Notes under the pieces: model-generated
Database searches by the model: none
Told to the model about the DNA's origin: nothing
The model's input: only the letters and a program-made list of their open reading frames with translations
NCBI GenBank assembly: GCA_944321925.1
Contig: CALUND010000016.1
Coordinates: 1 to 64,000 of the forward strand
DNA length: 64,000 nucleotides
Direction of reading: 5' to 3'
From: an uncultured Rikenellaceae bacterium
GTDB taxonomy: Bacteria > Bacteroidota > Bacteroidia > Bacteroidales > Rikenellaceae
In this document: piece by piece, positions 55,447 through 63,875 of the stretch
Numbering within the stretch: the stretch's first letter is position 1
Layout: each line of letters opens with the position of its first letter
Translations under genes and position numbers: made by a program

Positions 55447-56379
55447 TTATGCGGATTTTTTTTTGCGGAGTTTGGGGAACATTTTGCGGAAACGTACCAG
55501 GTAAGAGGTGATGCTTCCGCCTGCGACGATCAGTGTGACTGCGATGATGATGAGTGCCACGCCGGAGGCGATCCGTACGGTGATCCGTTCGTCGAATACG
55601 GTGACGCCGAAAAAGAGGGCCGTAACCGGTTCCAGAGCTCCGAGGATGGCTGTCGGGGTCGAGCCGATGTATTGTACGGAGCGGGTGGTGGCGACGAAAG
55701 AGATGGCGGTAGGAAGGAGGGCCAGTGCGAGTAGGTTACCCCAGTGATACCAGTGTTGCGGAAGGCATACGGAGGTGCCGAAATCGACACGTACCAGAAA
55801 GACGGAAAGCCCGAAAAGAATGACGTAGAAGGTGAGTTTGACGGTCGGAATCTCGCGCAGGCGGGGGCGGTTGACCATGACCATGTAGAGGGCATAGGTC
55901 AGGGCCGAGATCATGACGAGGATCACGCCCGTGAAGTTTAGCGCGACGCCGTTTTCTCCCCGATAGAGAAGCCCGATACCGCCTAGGGCGAGTACGATGC
56001 TGGTCGCTGTCGGCAGCGTGAGTCTCTCCTTGTAGAAGATGGCCATGATCAGTGCGACGAGAATCGGGTAGACGAACAGCAGGGTCGAGGCGACGCCGGC
56101 ATCGATGTAGAGAAAACTCAGAAACATGAACAACGAGGAGCAGGCCATCAACAGGCCCACGCCGGCCAGCGGCAGGATGTCTTTGCGTTGGATGCGCAGG
56201 TTGCGCCCTCGCCAGCGGATCATGATTCCCAGAATGACGAGAGCCATCAGGTAGCGGATGAACAGCACCGAATCGGGGTTCATCCCGTCTGCATAGAGCG
56301 GAAGGGTGAACAGCGGATTCATGCCGTAGGTGATGGCTGCGATTGAACCGTAGATATAGCCTTTGGCCTTGGTGTTCAT
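55447..56379 (-). CDS. EamA/DMT-family transporter
   Basis: This 310-aa membrane protein has ten hydrophobic helices arranged as two EamA repeats ('GYIYGSIAAITYGMNPLFTLPLY' and 'GVILVMISALTYALYMVMVNR'). A short basic tail 'RFRKMFPKLRKKKSA' is cytoplasmic. Such proteins export metabolites or amino acids. The specificity is not readable. The ATG at 56379 was chosen because the -7 box is at 56401-56409. The longer frame would cross it. Confidence 0.87.
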   Translation of the reverse strand: MNTKAKGYIYGSIAAITYGMNPLFTLPLYADGMNPDSVLFIRYLMALVILGIMIRWRGRNLRIQRKDILPLAGVGLLMACSSLFMFLSFLYIDAGVASTLLFVYPILVALIMAIFYKERLTLPTATSIVLALGGIGLLYRGENGVALNFTGVILVMISALTYALYMVMVNRPRLREIPTVKLTFYVILFGLSVFLVRVDFGTSVCLPQHWYHWGNLLALALLPTAISFVATTRSVQYIGSTPTAILGALEPVTALFFGVTVFDERITVRIASGVALIIIAVTLIVAGGSITSYLVRFRKMFPKLRKKKSA

Positions 56380-56400
56380 GAAGCGTCTTTTTTTGATGAC

Positions 56401-56409
56401 GCAAAGATA
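56401..56409 (-). promoter_or_regulatory. -7 box for the EamA transporter gene
   Basis: TATCTTTGC on the minus strand, 21 nt before the ATG. Confidence 0.6.
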
Positions 56410-56574
56410 GCGCTTGTGTGGTTCGGTTGTAAGCTCTGTCTGTTTTTTTTCGGAGTTCGCCGATTTCCAGCTCGATGATTCGTCCCGAAACACGAGGCCG
56501 AAAGGATCGGACAGGCACAGGGTCGACAGCTGGGCTGCTACACGGTAAGAGAGCGCGGCAGAATAGGCGGGGAA

Positions 56575-56883
56575 TTATTGCTTCTTTCGGCGCGGGTTGG
56601 CCGGGAACCATCCCTTTTCTACCCGTTTTTTCTGTTCGAACAGTTCGCCTATGCCCCAGAAAGCCGAGAATCCTGTCACGCCCGACAGCGCCGACAGAAT
56701 TACATTCTCCGCCAGAAGAGCTCCTGCAACGCCTCCGATCCCGAGAAGCAGGAAAAACCACCAGCAACGGGTCCCGAACCAATATTCGCCCTTGATGACC
56801 AGCGGATGGAACAGACCGATGATGAGAAACGTTGCGGCCCCTATGATGAGTCCGGTCAGATGATATGTCTCGATGAATTGCAT
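56575..56883 (-). CDS. DUF4491 membrane protein
   Basis: This 102-aa protein has three hydrophobic segments ('LTGLIIGAATFLIIGLFHPLVI', 'WWFFLLLGIGGVAGALLA', 'VILSALSGVTGFSAFWGIGELF') and a basic tail 'KKRVEKGWFPANPRRKKQ'. The pattern 'GLFHPLVIKGEYWFGTRCWW' is characteristic of DUF4491, whose function is unknown. The ATG at 56883 is supported by a -7 box at 56928-56936. It is a single gene. Confidence 0.85.
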   Translation of the reverse strand: MQFIETYHLTGLIIGAATFLIIGLFHPLVIKGEYWFGTRCWWFFLLLGIGGVAGALLAENVILSALSGVTGFSAFWGIGELFEQKKRVEKGWFPANPRRKKQ

Positions 56884-56927
56884 GGATTGTGCGTTTTCGG
56901 CGACGGTGATTTTGCAGGGTCGTCGTT

Positions 56928-56936
56928 GCAAAGATA
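56928..56936 (-). promoter_or_regulatory. -7 box for the DUF4491 gene
   Basis: TATCTTTGC on the minus strand, 44 nt before the ATG. Confidence 0.55.
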
Positions 56937-56993
56937 GTGCAAGACCGATTCAAACCAAATGAAGCTGTATTTTGCGGGGCTCTTTCGCAACAA

Positions 56994-57030
56994 ACAAAAC
57001 GGGCCGACCTCTGAAGTCGGCCCGTTTTGT
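56994..57030 (-). terminator. trpB2 terminator
   Basis: A perfect 15-bp stem ACAAAACGGGCCGAC / GTCGGCCCGTTTTGT with a 7-nt loop lies 30 nt after the trpB2 stop. T-rich ends are present on both strands. Confidence 0.88.
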
Positions 57031-57060
57031 TTTCGGTTCGGGGAATCGATTCGGCGTGGG

Positions 57061-58425
57061 TCAGATCAACTTTTCGAGTTGGGCGACGGTACGCCGGATC
57101 TCTTCGTCTGTAACTTCGTAATTATTCAGTTTGCCGGCGAAATACTGCTCATAGGCGTAGAGATCGACCAGACCGTGGCCCGAGAGGTTGAACAGGATCG
57201 TTTTCGGCGTTCCTTCCTCTTTGGCCTTGAGGGCTTCGCGGATTGCGACAGCAACCGCGTGCGTCGATTCGGGGGCGGGAATGATGCCTTCCGTTTTGGA
57301 GAAGAGCACGCCGGCAGCCATGGTTTCGAGCTGCGGAACCGACTGCGCTTCGATCAGCTTGTCTTTGAGCAGCTGGCTTACGATCGATCCGGCTCCGTGG
57401 TAGCGCAGTCCGCCGGCATGGATGTCGGCCGGTTGGAAGTTGTGCCCCAACGTGTACATCGGAATGAGCGGCGTGAATCCGGCAACATCCCCGAAGTCGT
57501 ATTGGAATTCGCCCCGGGTCAGCTTGGGGCAGCTTTGCGGCTCGACGGCCACGACGCGGGTCTTGCGACCTTCGGTGAAGTTGCCGCGCAGGAACGAGAA
57601 GCCGATGCCGGCGAAGTTGCTTCCGCCGCCGAAACAGCCGATGACGATGTCGGGATAGTCGCCCGTCATCTCCATCTGTCGGAGAGCCTCTTCTCCGATG
57701 ACGGTTTGGTGGAGCAACACGTGGTTGAGGACGCTGCCGAGGCAGTAACGGGTGTGTTCCGGATCTTTGATCGCCATCTCGACTGCTTCGGAGATGGCCA
57801 GTCCGAGCGAGCCGGAGCACTCCGGATCCCGGGCGAGTACGTTACGTCCGGCTTCGGTCAGGGTGCTGGGCGATGCGATGACATCGGCGCCCCATGCGTT
57901 CATCATCAATTTGCGATAGGGCTTCTGGTTGTAGCTTACCTTCACCATGAAGACCTTCAGGTCGAGGCCGAAATATTGGGATGCCAACGCGATGGCCGAA
58001 CCCCACTGTCCGGCACCGGTCTCTGTGGTGAGATGCTTGATGCCTTGTTTGTAGTTGTAGTAGGCCTGGGGAATCGCCGTGTTGGGTTTGTGAGAGCCGG
58101 CCGGGGAAACGCCTTCGTTCTTGAAATAGATCTTGGCGGGAGTATCGAGCGCTTTTTCGAGGTTGTAGGCCCTTACGAGCGGGGTACTGCGCCAAATCTT
58201 ATAGAGGTCCTGCACCTGGTCGGGAATTTCGATCCAGCGCTCCGTGGACATCTCCTGGTCGATGAGTTCTTCGGCGAAGATGGCCGACATCTTCTCCTTG
58301 GTGACAGGTTTCTTGGTTGCCGGATCGAGCGGCGGCAGGGGACGGGTGGGCATGTCCGCCACGATGTTGTACCACCGGGTGGGCAACTCCGTGTCGGCGA
58401 GCATGAATTTTTTCGTTCTTTTCAT
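57061..58425 (-). CDS. trpB: Tryptophan synthase beta-like PLP enzyme (TrpB2 type)
   Basis: This 454-aa pyridoxal-phosphate enzyme would condense indole and serine to tryptophan. The PLP lysine is Lys113 in 'GSHKPNTA', the phosphate loop is 'GCFGGGSNFAGIGF', and the catalytic Glu lies in 'TTETGAGQWGSA'. N-terminal extension and length match the TrpB2 branch, which often stands apart from trpA. No other trp gene is nearby. Its own leader carries a Trp-codon attenuator, which strongly supports a tryptophan function. The ATG at 58425 is chosen. The longer frame crosses the terminator hairpin. Confidence 0.92.
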   Translation of the reverse strand: MKRTKKFMLADTELPTRWYNIVADMPTRPLPPLDPATKKPVTKEKMSAIFAEELIDQEMSTERWIEIPDQVQDLYKIWRSTPLVRAYNLEKALDTPAKIYFKNEGVSPAGSHKPNTAIPQAYYNYKQGIKHLTTETGAGQWGSAIALASQYFGLDLKVFMVKVSYNQKPYRKLMMNAWGADVIASPSTLTEAGRNVLARDPECSGSLGLAISEAVEMAIKDPEHTRYCLGSVLNHVLLHQTVIGEEALRQMEMTGDYPDIVIGCFGGGSNFAGIGFSFLRGNFTEGRKTRVVAVEPQSCPKLTRGEFQYDFGDVAGFTPLIPMYTLGHNFQPADIHAGGLRYHGAGSIVSQLLKDKLIEAQSVPQLETMAAGVLFSKTEGIIPAPESTHAVAVAIREALKAKEEGTPKTILFNLSGHGLVDLYAYEQYFAGKLNNYEVTDEEIRRTVAQLEKLI

Positions 58426-58485
58426 ACAGACGTTTCGTTGAGTTATCTTGTTTTTCTCTTTGAGTCGGTTTCGTGATCTTTCGGG

Positions 58486-58525
58486 AAATAAAAAAGCCCG
58501 TTGTTTGCAGTAAACAACGGGCTTT
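58486..58525 (-). terminator. Attenuator terminator in the trpB2 leader
   Basis: A perfect 14-bp stem AAAGCCCGTTGTTT / AAACAACGGGCTTT with a 5-nt loop is followed by TTTTTTATTT on the minus strand. It lies between the leader peptide and the trpB2 ATG. Its 5' arm can instead pair with AAACAATG (plus strand 58565-58572) to form an antiterminator. Confidence 0.88.
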
Positions 58526-58560
58526 GCTCTATTTTGATTCGTTCCACGATCGGGCTCAGA

Positions 58561-58592
58561 CAATCATTGTTTACTTACGCATGCAATGTTTG
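58561..58592 (-). promoter_or_regulatory. Antiterminator / pause region of the trpB2 leader
   Basis: Segment 1 CAAACATTG (58584-58592), directly after the Trp codons, pairs with segment 2 CAATGATTG (58561-58569) with one mismatch. Segment 2 as AAACAATG (58565-58572) also pairs over 8 bp with CGTTGTTT in the terminator arm. The two pairings exclude each other, as in classical attenuation. Confidence 0.75.
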
Positions 58593-58625
58593 CCACCACC
58601 AGAATCGTATGTTTCGTTCTCTCAT
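58575..58625 (-). CDS. trpL: Trp leader peptide, 16 aa with three consecutive Trp codons
   Basis: ATG at 58625 to TAA at 58575 encodes MRERNIRFWWWQTLHA. Three TGG codons are adjacent (58593-58601). In random sequence of this composition a WWW run in a 16-codon frame is very unlikely. A purine-rich stretch precedes the ATG, and a promoter box is 37 nt upstream. Ribosome stalling at the Trp codons would mask segment 1 and free segment 2 to block the terminator. It is too short for ordinary gene callers. Confidence 0.88.
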   Translation of the reverse strand: MRERNIRFWWWQTLHA

Positions 58626-58661
58626 CTGTTCCCCGATGACTCCCTCGCGGGATATTCGGAT

Positions 58662-58670
58662 GCAAATGTA
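58662..58670 (-). promoter_or_regulatory. Promoter -7 box of the trpL-trpB2 transcript
   Basis: TACATTTGC on the minus strand fits TAnnTTTG. A TTG lies about 21 nt upstream. Transcription would start near 58655, giving a leader of about 230 nt before trpB2. Confidence 0.6.
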
Positions 58671-58712
58671 GGGTTTTGTTTTGAAAAGACCAATTTTTCG
58701 ACCGGGAATTTT

Positions 58713-60017
58713 TTAGAAGTTGTATTGTATCTCTGCCTGAATGCGGTTGGCGCATCCCTTTTGGCCGTTGTGGTCGGTGCGGGTTCCGTAGAGGTATTCG
58801 AGAGCCACCTGGCAGTTGGGGGTGATGTGGTAGAAGATGTTGCCGAAGATGTATTGGGCCTCTTTGTAGAAATTGGGCATGGAGAAGTCGTTCTTCGTGT
58901 CGACCTTCACCCACGAATATCCTCCCGAGACGAACAGTTTGCGGGTGAAATTGTATTGTGCGGCAGCGAACCATCCGTACATCGGCAGGGTCTCCATTCT
59001 CGCCGTGTTGTAGGGGTTGGGAACGAGGTCCAGTCCCGCACCCGATATGTCCTGGATGTAGGGGGTGATTCCTTCGCCGTAGATTCCGTTGAAGAGGAGA
59101 TTGATTTTTCGTCCGAGCATGGCGTTACCGCTCAGTTGGACGCCCCAACCGAATTGGGAGCAGGTTTTTTCGTCGACCAGACTGTAGTAGTACATGTTGC
59201 GGAAGACGGCCGAAGCACGCAGGTGGCTGTTGCCGTTTTTACCCCAGTTGTATTGTACGTAGAGCGGAAAATCGGGAATTCGTTGGGGAATGGAGGCGAG
59301 CAGGACCTGGTCGGCGTAGGAATAGGTTGCGCTGAGTTGGGGCAGTTCGGCCGCTATGGCCACACTCCAGTGTTTGTTGAAGGAGTGGGAGTAGCGGATC
59401 ATGGTGTTGAAGTTGAAGTTGTAGGCGTTGGGTCCTTCGAAATCGACTGTGTTGGGGGAGGCGTTGAGGTCGCAGAAGGTGGTTACGTTGCGTCCGAAGA
59501 GAAATCCCTTGAAGGAGATGTAGGCCAGGCGGAGCCGCAGGCTGTTGTGGTATCCGCGGAAGTCGGTTTCGATGTAGGAGACCACACGACCCAGAGCGCG
59601 GGTATTGGCTATCGCTTTCAGGTAGATGCGGGTAGTTGTGGGATCCATGATGAGCTGCTGCCTGGAGGCATAGTTCTTCTCCACGGGAATGTCGTAGGTG
59701 ACGAAGTCGAGGTTATCGACGATCCCGTCGAAGTCGTAAGCGGTTCGGAAATTGACGAAGCCGCCCACGGCGATCATGTATCTGTTTTCAATCGAGGTGA
59801 AGATATGCTTCGGGGCGTGCGATTGTTGGAATCCGGTGACATGGGTCTCCAGATAGTGGCGTATCGCGCGATTTTCGCACGCTTTTCGCATCATTTCGTT
59901 CCAATTTCTCTCTTTGCCGATGATGGTCGCGTGAGGCATGTATTCGTCCGTGTAGTTTTGGGCAAAGAGGCTGCCAGTCAAAATCAATGCTGAAAAAAGA
60001 AGTCCGATTTTTTTCAT
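58713..60017 (-). CDS. DcaP-like outer-membrane porin
   Basis: This 434-aa protein has a signal peptide ('LFSALILTGSLFAQ') and alternating aromatic strands across its length, ending in a C-terminal Phe ('RIQAEIQYNF'). 'FVNFRTAYDFDGIVDNLDFVTYDIPV', 'SYIETDFRG' and 'LRLRLAYISFKGFLFGRNVTTFCDL' resemble DcaP-type trimeric porins, with a short coiled N-terminal part. It would allow passive entry of small anionic solutes. The start at 60017 is chosen. The longer frame lacks a signal peptide at its end. No clear promoter was seen. Confidence 0.8.
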   Translation of the reverse strand: MKKIGLLFSALILTGSLFAQNYTDEYMPHATIIGKERNWNEMMRKACENRAIRHYLETHVTGFQQSHAPKHIFTSIENRYMIAVGGFVNFRTAYDFDGIVDNLDFVTYDIPVEKNYASRQQLIMDPTTTRIYLKAIANTRALGRVVSYIETDFRGYHNSLRLRLAYISFKGFLFGRNVTTFCDLNASPNTVDFEGPNAYNFNFNTMIRYSHSFNKHWSVAIAAELPQLSATYSYADQVLLASIPQRIPDFPLYVQYNWGKNGNSHLRASAVFRNMYYYSLVDEKTCSQFGWGVQLSGNAMLGRKINLLFNGIYGEGITPYIQDISGAGLDLVPNPYNTARMETLPMYGWFAAAQYNFTRKLFVSGGYSWVKVDTKNDFSMPNFYKEAQYIFGNIFYHITPNCQVALEYLYGTRTDHNGQKGCANRIQAEIQYNF

Positions 60018-60333
60018 GAGGTGCAAACTTTGTTTAATGAAATGGTTCGTTCTTTCGTTAGGAAAATCTTTTGTCAATCTGCTGAAATACACTCTTGCAA
60101 TGCGTTCGCAAGATGTATGCCAAGCGCGGTCACGATAAGGGCGCGGAACCGACGATGGAATCGATTCCGCCATCGGAAGAGCGAAAAGGTGAAAGCGAAA
60201 TTTTTTTTGTCGGGAACGATCGGGAGCCGCTTTGTCGGAGCGCTTGCCTGACGGGTTGGAGAGATTGTGAAATTCTTTTGTTTCTGCCCCGTATGTACTA
60301 TCTTTGCGCAATGATTAACACGGTGGAAATTTT
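60018..60333. other. Divergent intergenic region between porin and metallophosphoesterase genes
   Basis: 316 bases. The right end holds TATCTTTGC (60299-60307, plus strand), the -7 box of the metallophosphoesterase operon, 26 nt before its ATG. No good promoter match was found for the porin. Confidence 0.55.
60299..60307 (+). promoter_or_regulatory. -7 box of the metallophosphoesterase operon
   Basis: TATCTTTGC, 26 nt upstream of the ATG at 60334. Confidence 0.6.
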
Positions 60334-61539
60334 ATGATATGGTTCATCCTGCTTCTGTGGGCAGCGGTTCTTGCAACCGATAAATACATCTATCAGAATG
60401 TCATCTGCGCCCGCTTCCGTCATTTGCCGATGCGGATCGTGTATGTGATCTTCGCCATTCTGACTGACGCGGGAGCTCTCGGAGTACCGTTGTTGCGTGG
60501 CTTCGGAAGCGGCGATCCCGCTTCAGGCATGCATCTGATGATGTGGTGCATCTGGATCTTCTTCCTGGCTGCGATTCCGAAACTGCTTTTCGCCGTGGGA
60601 GCCTTTCTCGATTATCTGGTTCGGAAGATGTCGGGTCGTCGGATCGGATTTTTCCGCATCGTGAGCCTGTTGGTCGGTTTGGTTGTGGTGGTTTCGATGG
60701 TTGTCGGCGCTACGTCGGGCCGTAGCCGGATTCGGGTCTCTCGGGTGGAACTGATCTCCGATCGGTTGCCGGAGGCGTTCGACGGCATGCGAATCGCGCA
60801 GTTTTCCGACCTTCATGCGGGAGGTTTGATTCGTCCCGAGCAGCAGATTCGGGCCTTGGTCGATACGATCGCCTCTTTGAAGCCCGATCTGGTGGCCCAG
60901 ACAGGCGATATGGTGACGCTCCGTGCCGAGGAGCTTTCCGGGGAGATGCAGAGCATGCTTTCGGAGATGGCGGCACCCATGGGTGTCTATGCGGTCTTCG
61001 GGAATCACGATCTGGGATTCTATCTGGCCGATACGGTGAAGTTCCCTCCGGAGCGCGAAATCGCGCTTTTGCGATCGAAACTGGAGGCGATGGGATGGCA
61101 CCTGCTGGAAGACGAGTCGGTATTGCTGGTAAAAGACGGGGATACCCTGCTGTTGACCGGGCTGAATTTCCCGCGGGATTACCGTTACCATTGGGCCGAC
61201 GGAGAGACTCCGGGTGTCGATATCGACAAAGCCTATGCGGGTTGTCCCGATTTTTTCAATATTGTGCTTTCCCATACGCCCAAGTTGTGGCCGACGATTC
61301 GTTCGCAAGGTCGGGGCGATCTGACGCTTTCCGGACATGTCCATTCCATGCAGATGAAATTCGATGTGTTTGGCAAACTTTGGTCGCCGGCCCAGTGGCT
61401 CTACGACCACTGGAGCGGGCTTTATGAAGAGGATGGACGTTGGCTCTATGTCAATGACGGGATCGGTTGCGTGATGTATCCGATGCGGATCGGGGCCCGT
61501 CCGGAGGTGACTTTAATCGAATTGAAGCGATGCGAGTGA
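60334..61539 (+). CDS. Membrane-anchored metallophosphoesterase
   Basis: This 401-aa protein has N-terminal membrane segments (about 1-20, 31-50, 67-90, 107-130). A calcineurin-like phosphoesterase domain follows with all five metal motifs: 'FSDLHAG', 'QTGDMV', 'GNHD', 'SHTP' and 'GHVH'. Related proteins (YkuE/YaeI-type) cleave phosphodiesters of lipid or nucleotide type. The gene overlaps the next one by 10 nt, so the two are translationally coupled. The substrate is unknown. Confidence 0.9.
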   Translation: MIWFILLLWAAVLATDKYIYQNVICARFRHLPMRIVYVIFAILTDAGALGVPLLRGFGSGDPASGMHLMMWCIWIFFLAAIPKLLFAVGAFLDYLVRKMSGRRIGFFRIVSLLVGLVVVVSMVVGATSGRSRIRVSRVELISDRLPEAFDGMRIAQFSDLHAGGLIRPEQQIRALVDTIASLKPDLVAQTGDMVTLRAEELSGEMQSMLSEMAAPMGVYAVFGNHDLGFYLADTVKFPPEREIALLRSKLEAMGWHLLEDESVLLVKDGDTLLLTGLNFPRDYRYHWADGETPGVDIDKAYAGCPDFFNIVLSHTPKLWPTIRSQGRGDLTLSGHVHSMQMKFDVFGKLWSPAQWLYDHWSGLYEEDGRWLYVNDGIGCVMYPMRIGARPEVTLIELKRCE

Positions 61540-62615
61540 TTCTTTCTGCTGCCGTCTCGCTCGACGGGTGTCTCGATGACTGTTCGCCCGATCGGCTGGT
61601 CCTCTCTTCCGCTGAAGATTGGCAGGAGGTCTATCGCCTGAGGGCATCCTGCGACGCGATTCTGATAGGGGCCGGGACATTGCGGGCCGATAATCCTTCC
61701 CTGGTGTTGAAGGACGAAGAGTCGCGTCGGCAACGGATTGCGGCAGGACGAAGCGCCGATCCGATCAAGGTCGTGGTCAGTGGCAGCGGGAAACTCGATC
61801 CGTCGGCTCGGTTTTTCCGGACGGGAGATTGCGAGAAGATCGTGGTTACGGAGGCGCGTGACCTTGATCCCGAACTCGAGGAGCAGGCGACTGTTCTCCG
61901 ACTGGAAAAGATTACGGCCGTGGGAATCCTGTCGCAATTGGCACTGCGGGGAATTGAGACCCTGTTGGTGGAGGGGGGAAGCCAAATTCTGACACTCTTC
62001 CTCGGCGAGGGGGCATTCGACCGGTTCCGTCTGGCGATCGCGCCGTTTTTCGTGGATGACGAATGTGCTCCCCGATTGAAAGGGGTGTCGGGAACACCTC
62101 TCCTTCGATTGGAACGTGTCGAGCGGCTGGGCGAAACGGCCGTGTCGCACTATCGGGGAGAGAGCGGAATACCGACGGATGTGGGCTATCTGGTTCGGGC
62201 CATTGCGTTGAGCCGTTGTTGCACTCCGTCGACGAGCGCTTTTTCCGTGGGAGCGGTGATCTTGACGCGTGACGGTCGGCTTTTCGAGGGATTCACCCAC
62301 GAGACCGGAGCACGGAATCATGCCGAAGAGGAGGCGATTGCCAAGGCGCTCGCGGCGGGAGCCGATTTGAGGGGCGCTACGATCTACAGTTCGCTGGAGC
62401 CGTGTTCGCGCCGCGCCTCGAAGCCGCTTTCCTGCACGGAACATATTATCAATTACGGCTTTGCCCGAGTGGTATTCGCCTGCCGGGAACCCGGCTGTTT
62501 CGTCGATTGCGAGGGCGCGGAGAAGCTGATCGCCGCCGGTGTAGAGGTCCGAGAGATCGCCGCGTTGGCCGACGAAGTGAAAAGAATCAATGCCCATTTG
62601 GCATTCGATAAATAG
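61530..62615 (+). CDS. RibD-like bifunctional protein with reversed domain order (reductase-deaminase)
   Basis: This is a 361-aa protein. Residues 1-210 are a RibD_C/dihydrofolate-reductase-like domain ('RVILSAAVSLDGCLDD', 'DAILIGAGTLRADNPSL', 'TLLVEGGSQIL'). Residues 217-361 are a zinc cytidine/pyrimidine deaminase domain with His264-Ala-Glu266 and Pro291-Cys292...Cys302. Bacterial RibD has the deaminase first, so the order is swapped. It could carry out the deaminase and reductase steps of riboflavin synthesis, or act on a related pyrimidine. The start overlaps the upstream stop, and the next gene follows with no gap (TAG then ATG). Confidence 0.85.
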   Translation: MRVILSAAVSLDGCLDDCSPDRLVLSSAEDWQEVYRLRASCDAILIGAGTLRADNPSLVLKDEESRRQRIAAGRSADPIKVVVSGSGKLDPSARFFRTGDCEKIVVTEARDLDPELEEQATVLRLEKITAVGILSQLALRGIETLLVEGGSQILTLFLGEGAFDRFRLAIAPFFVDDECAPRLKGVSGTPLLRLERVERLGETAVSHYRGESGIPTDVGYLVRAIALSRCCTPSTSAFSVGAVILTRDGRLFEGFTHETGARNHAEEEAIAKALAAGADLRGATIYSSLEPCSRRASKPLSCTEHIINYGFARVVFACREPGCFVDCEGAEKLIAAGVEVREIAALADEVKRINAHLAFDK

Positions 62616-63875
62616 ATGAAGAAGAGAAAAGAGATGAACGAAAAAAAGATGCAAGGCAGCGTGGCCCTGCCGGCGGAAAACCGCGATCGTTTGTGGACGA
62701 AAGATTATGTGTTCGTCTGCATGGCCAATTTCATGATGTGTTTTGCGTTTTACATGTTGGTTCCGACCTTGCCGTTCTACCTGGTCGAAGTGTTCGGAGC
62801 CAGCAAGACCGTGGTGGGGATTGTGCTCTCGTGTTATACGGTGGCAGTCTTGCTGGTGCGTCCTTTTTCGGGATTCCTGGCCGATGCGTTCTCTCGTAAG
62901 CCGGTCTATATCATAGCCTATTTTTTCTTTGTGTCGATTTTCGTGGGCTATCTGCTGGCCGGAACCCTTCTGCTGTTTACGATTCTCCGCGTTTTCCACG
63001 GAATGGCTTTCGGCACGGTGACCACGACAGGTAATACGGTAGTGATCGATGTGATGCCGTCGTCGCGTCGCGGTGAAGGGTTGGGCTACTACGGTGTAAT
63101 GAACAATCTGGCCATGAGTATGGGCCCGATGATCGGACTGTTCATCTCCACGGGCGGCGATTTCGATACGATCTTCATGACCTCCATCATTTCGGGCAGT
63201 ATCGGGTTGATTTTCGCACTGTCGGTTCATGTCCCCCGCAAGATACCGCAGACCAACAACAAAATCTGGTCGGTCGACCGATTCTTCCTGACGCAGGGCA
63301 TTCCGGCCTGTTTGTCGCTGTTGTTGCTCGCCATCCCTTACGGCATGACCACCACCTTTATTGCAATGTATGCCTCGGAACTGGGCTTGACGGCCAATAC
63401 GGGACTCTTCTTTACGGTGATGGCCGTGGGACTGATCGTCTCCCGCATCGGGTCGGGGAAACGGGTGGATCGGGGCCTCATTACGCAGGTGATCCGTCAG
63501 GGCATGTACATCCTTTTGATCGGACTGGTCTGCGAGGCTGTACTCGGTGCGGCAGCTTCGTGGAGCATTGCGTTGGCCTACGGAGTCTATTTCGCGGCGG
63601 CCTTTTTCATCGGATTCGGTTACGGGACTCTTTTCCCGGCTTACAATACGCTGTTCATCAACCTCGCTCCGAACAATCGGCGTGCGACCGCCAATGCCAC
63701 CTACCTGACCGGATGGGACGTGGGTATCGGAATCGGTATGTTTTTCGGAGGCAACATCGCTCAGCATTATGGTTTCGTTACGGTTTATCGCGTCGATGTG
63801 TTGCTCGCCCTACTCTCGCTCATCTGGTTTACTTACTATGTGACCGCTCATTTCAACCGGCATAAGGTGCGGTAG
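62616..63875 (+). CDS. MFS transporter
   Basis: This 419-aa inner-membrane protein has twelve predicted helices. The motif A loop 'GFLADAFSRKPVYI' lies between helices 2 and 3, and the motif C-like 'GNTVVIDVMPSSRRGEGLGYYG' follows helix 4. This is the drug:proton antiporter-like family. It begins directly after the stop of the RibD-like gene (in-frame ATG at 62634 is an alternative start). The arrangement suggests that it exports or imports a product or substrate of its neighbour. The specificity is not evident. Confidence 0.87.
   Translation: MKKRKEMNEKKMQGSVALPAENRDRLWTKDYVFVCMANFMMCFAFYMLVPTLPFYLVEVFGASKTVVGIVLSCYTVAVLLVRPFSGFLADAFSRKPVYIIAYFFFVSIFVGYLLAGTLLLFTILRVFHGMAFGTVTTTGNTVVIDVMPSSRRGEGLGYYGVMNNLAMSMGPMIGLFISTGGDFDTIFMTSIISGSIGLIFALSVHVPRKIPQTNNKIWSVDRFFLTQGIPACLSLLLLAIPYGMTTTFIAMYASELGLTANTGLFFTVMAVGLIVSRIGSGKRVDRGLITQVIRQGMYILLIGLVCEAVLGAAASWSIALAYGVYFAAAFFIGFGYGTLFPAYNTLFINLAPNNRRATANATYLTGWDVGIGIGMFFGGNIAQHYGFVTVYRVDVLLALLSLIWFTYYVTAHFNRHKVR

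Noticed and set aside
58426..58563. Longer start for trpB2 at 58563
   Set aside because: The extension would translate through the 14-bp attenuator hairpin and has no family match. Met at 58425 begins the known N-terminus.
61446..63767. 773-aa leftward open frame across the RibD-like and MFS genes
   Set aside because: It spans two well-supported genes on the other strand and is Arg/His/Gln-rich without motifs.
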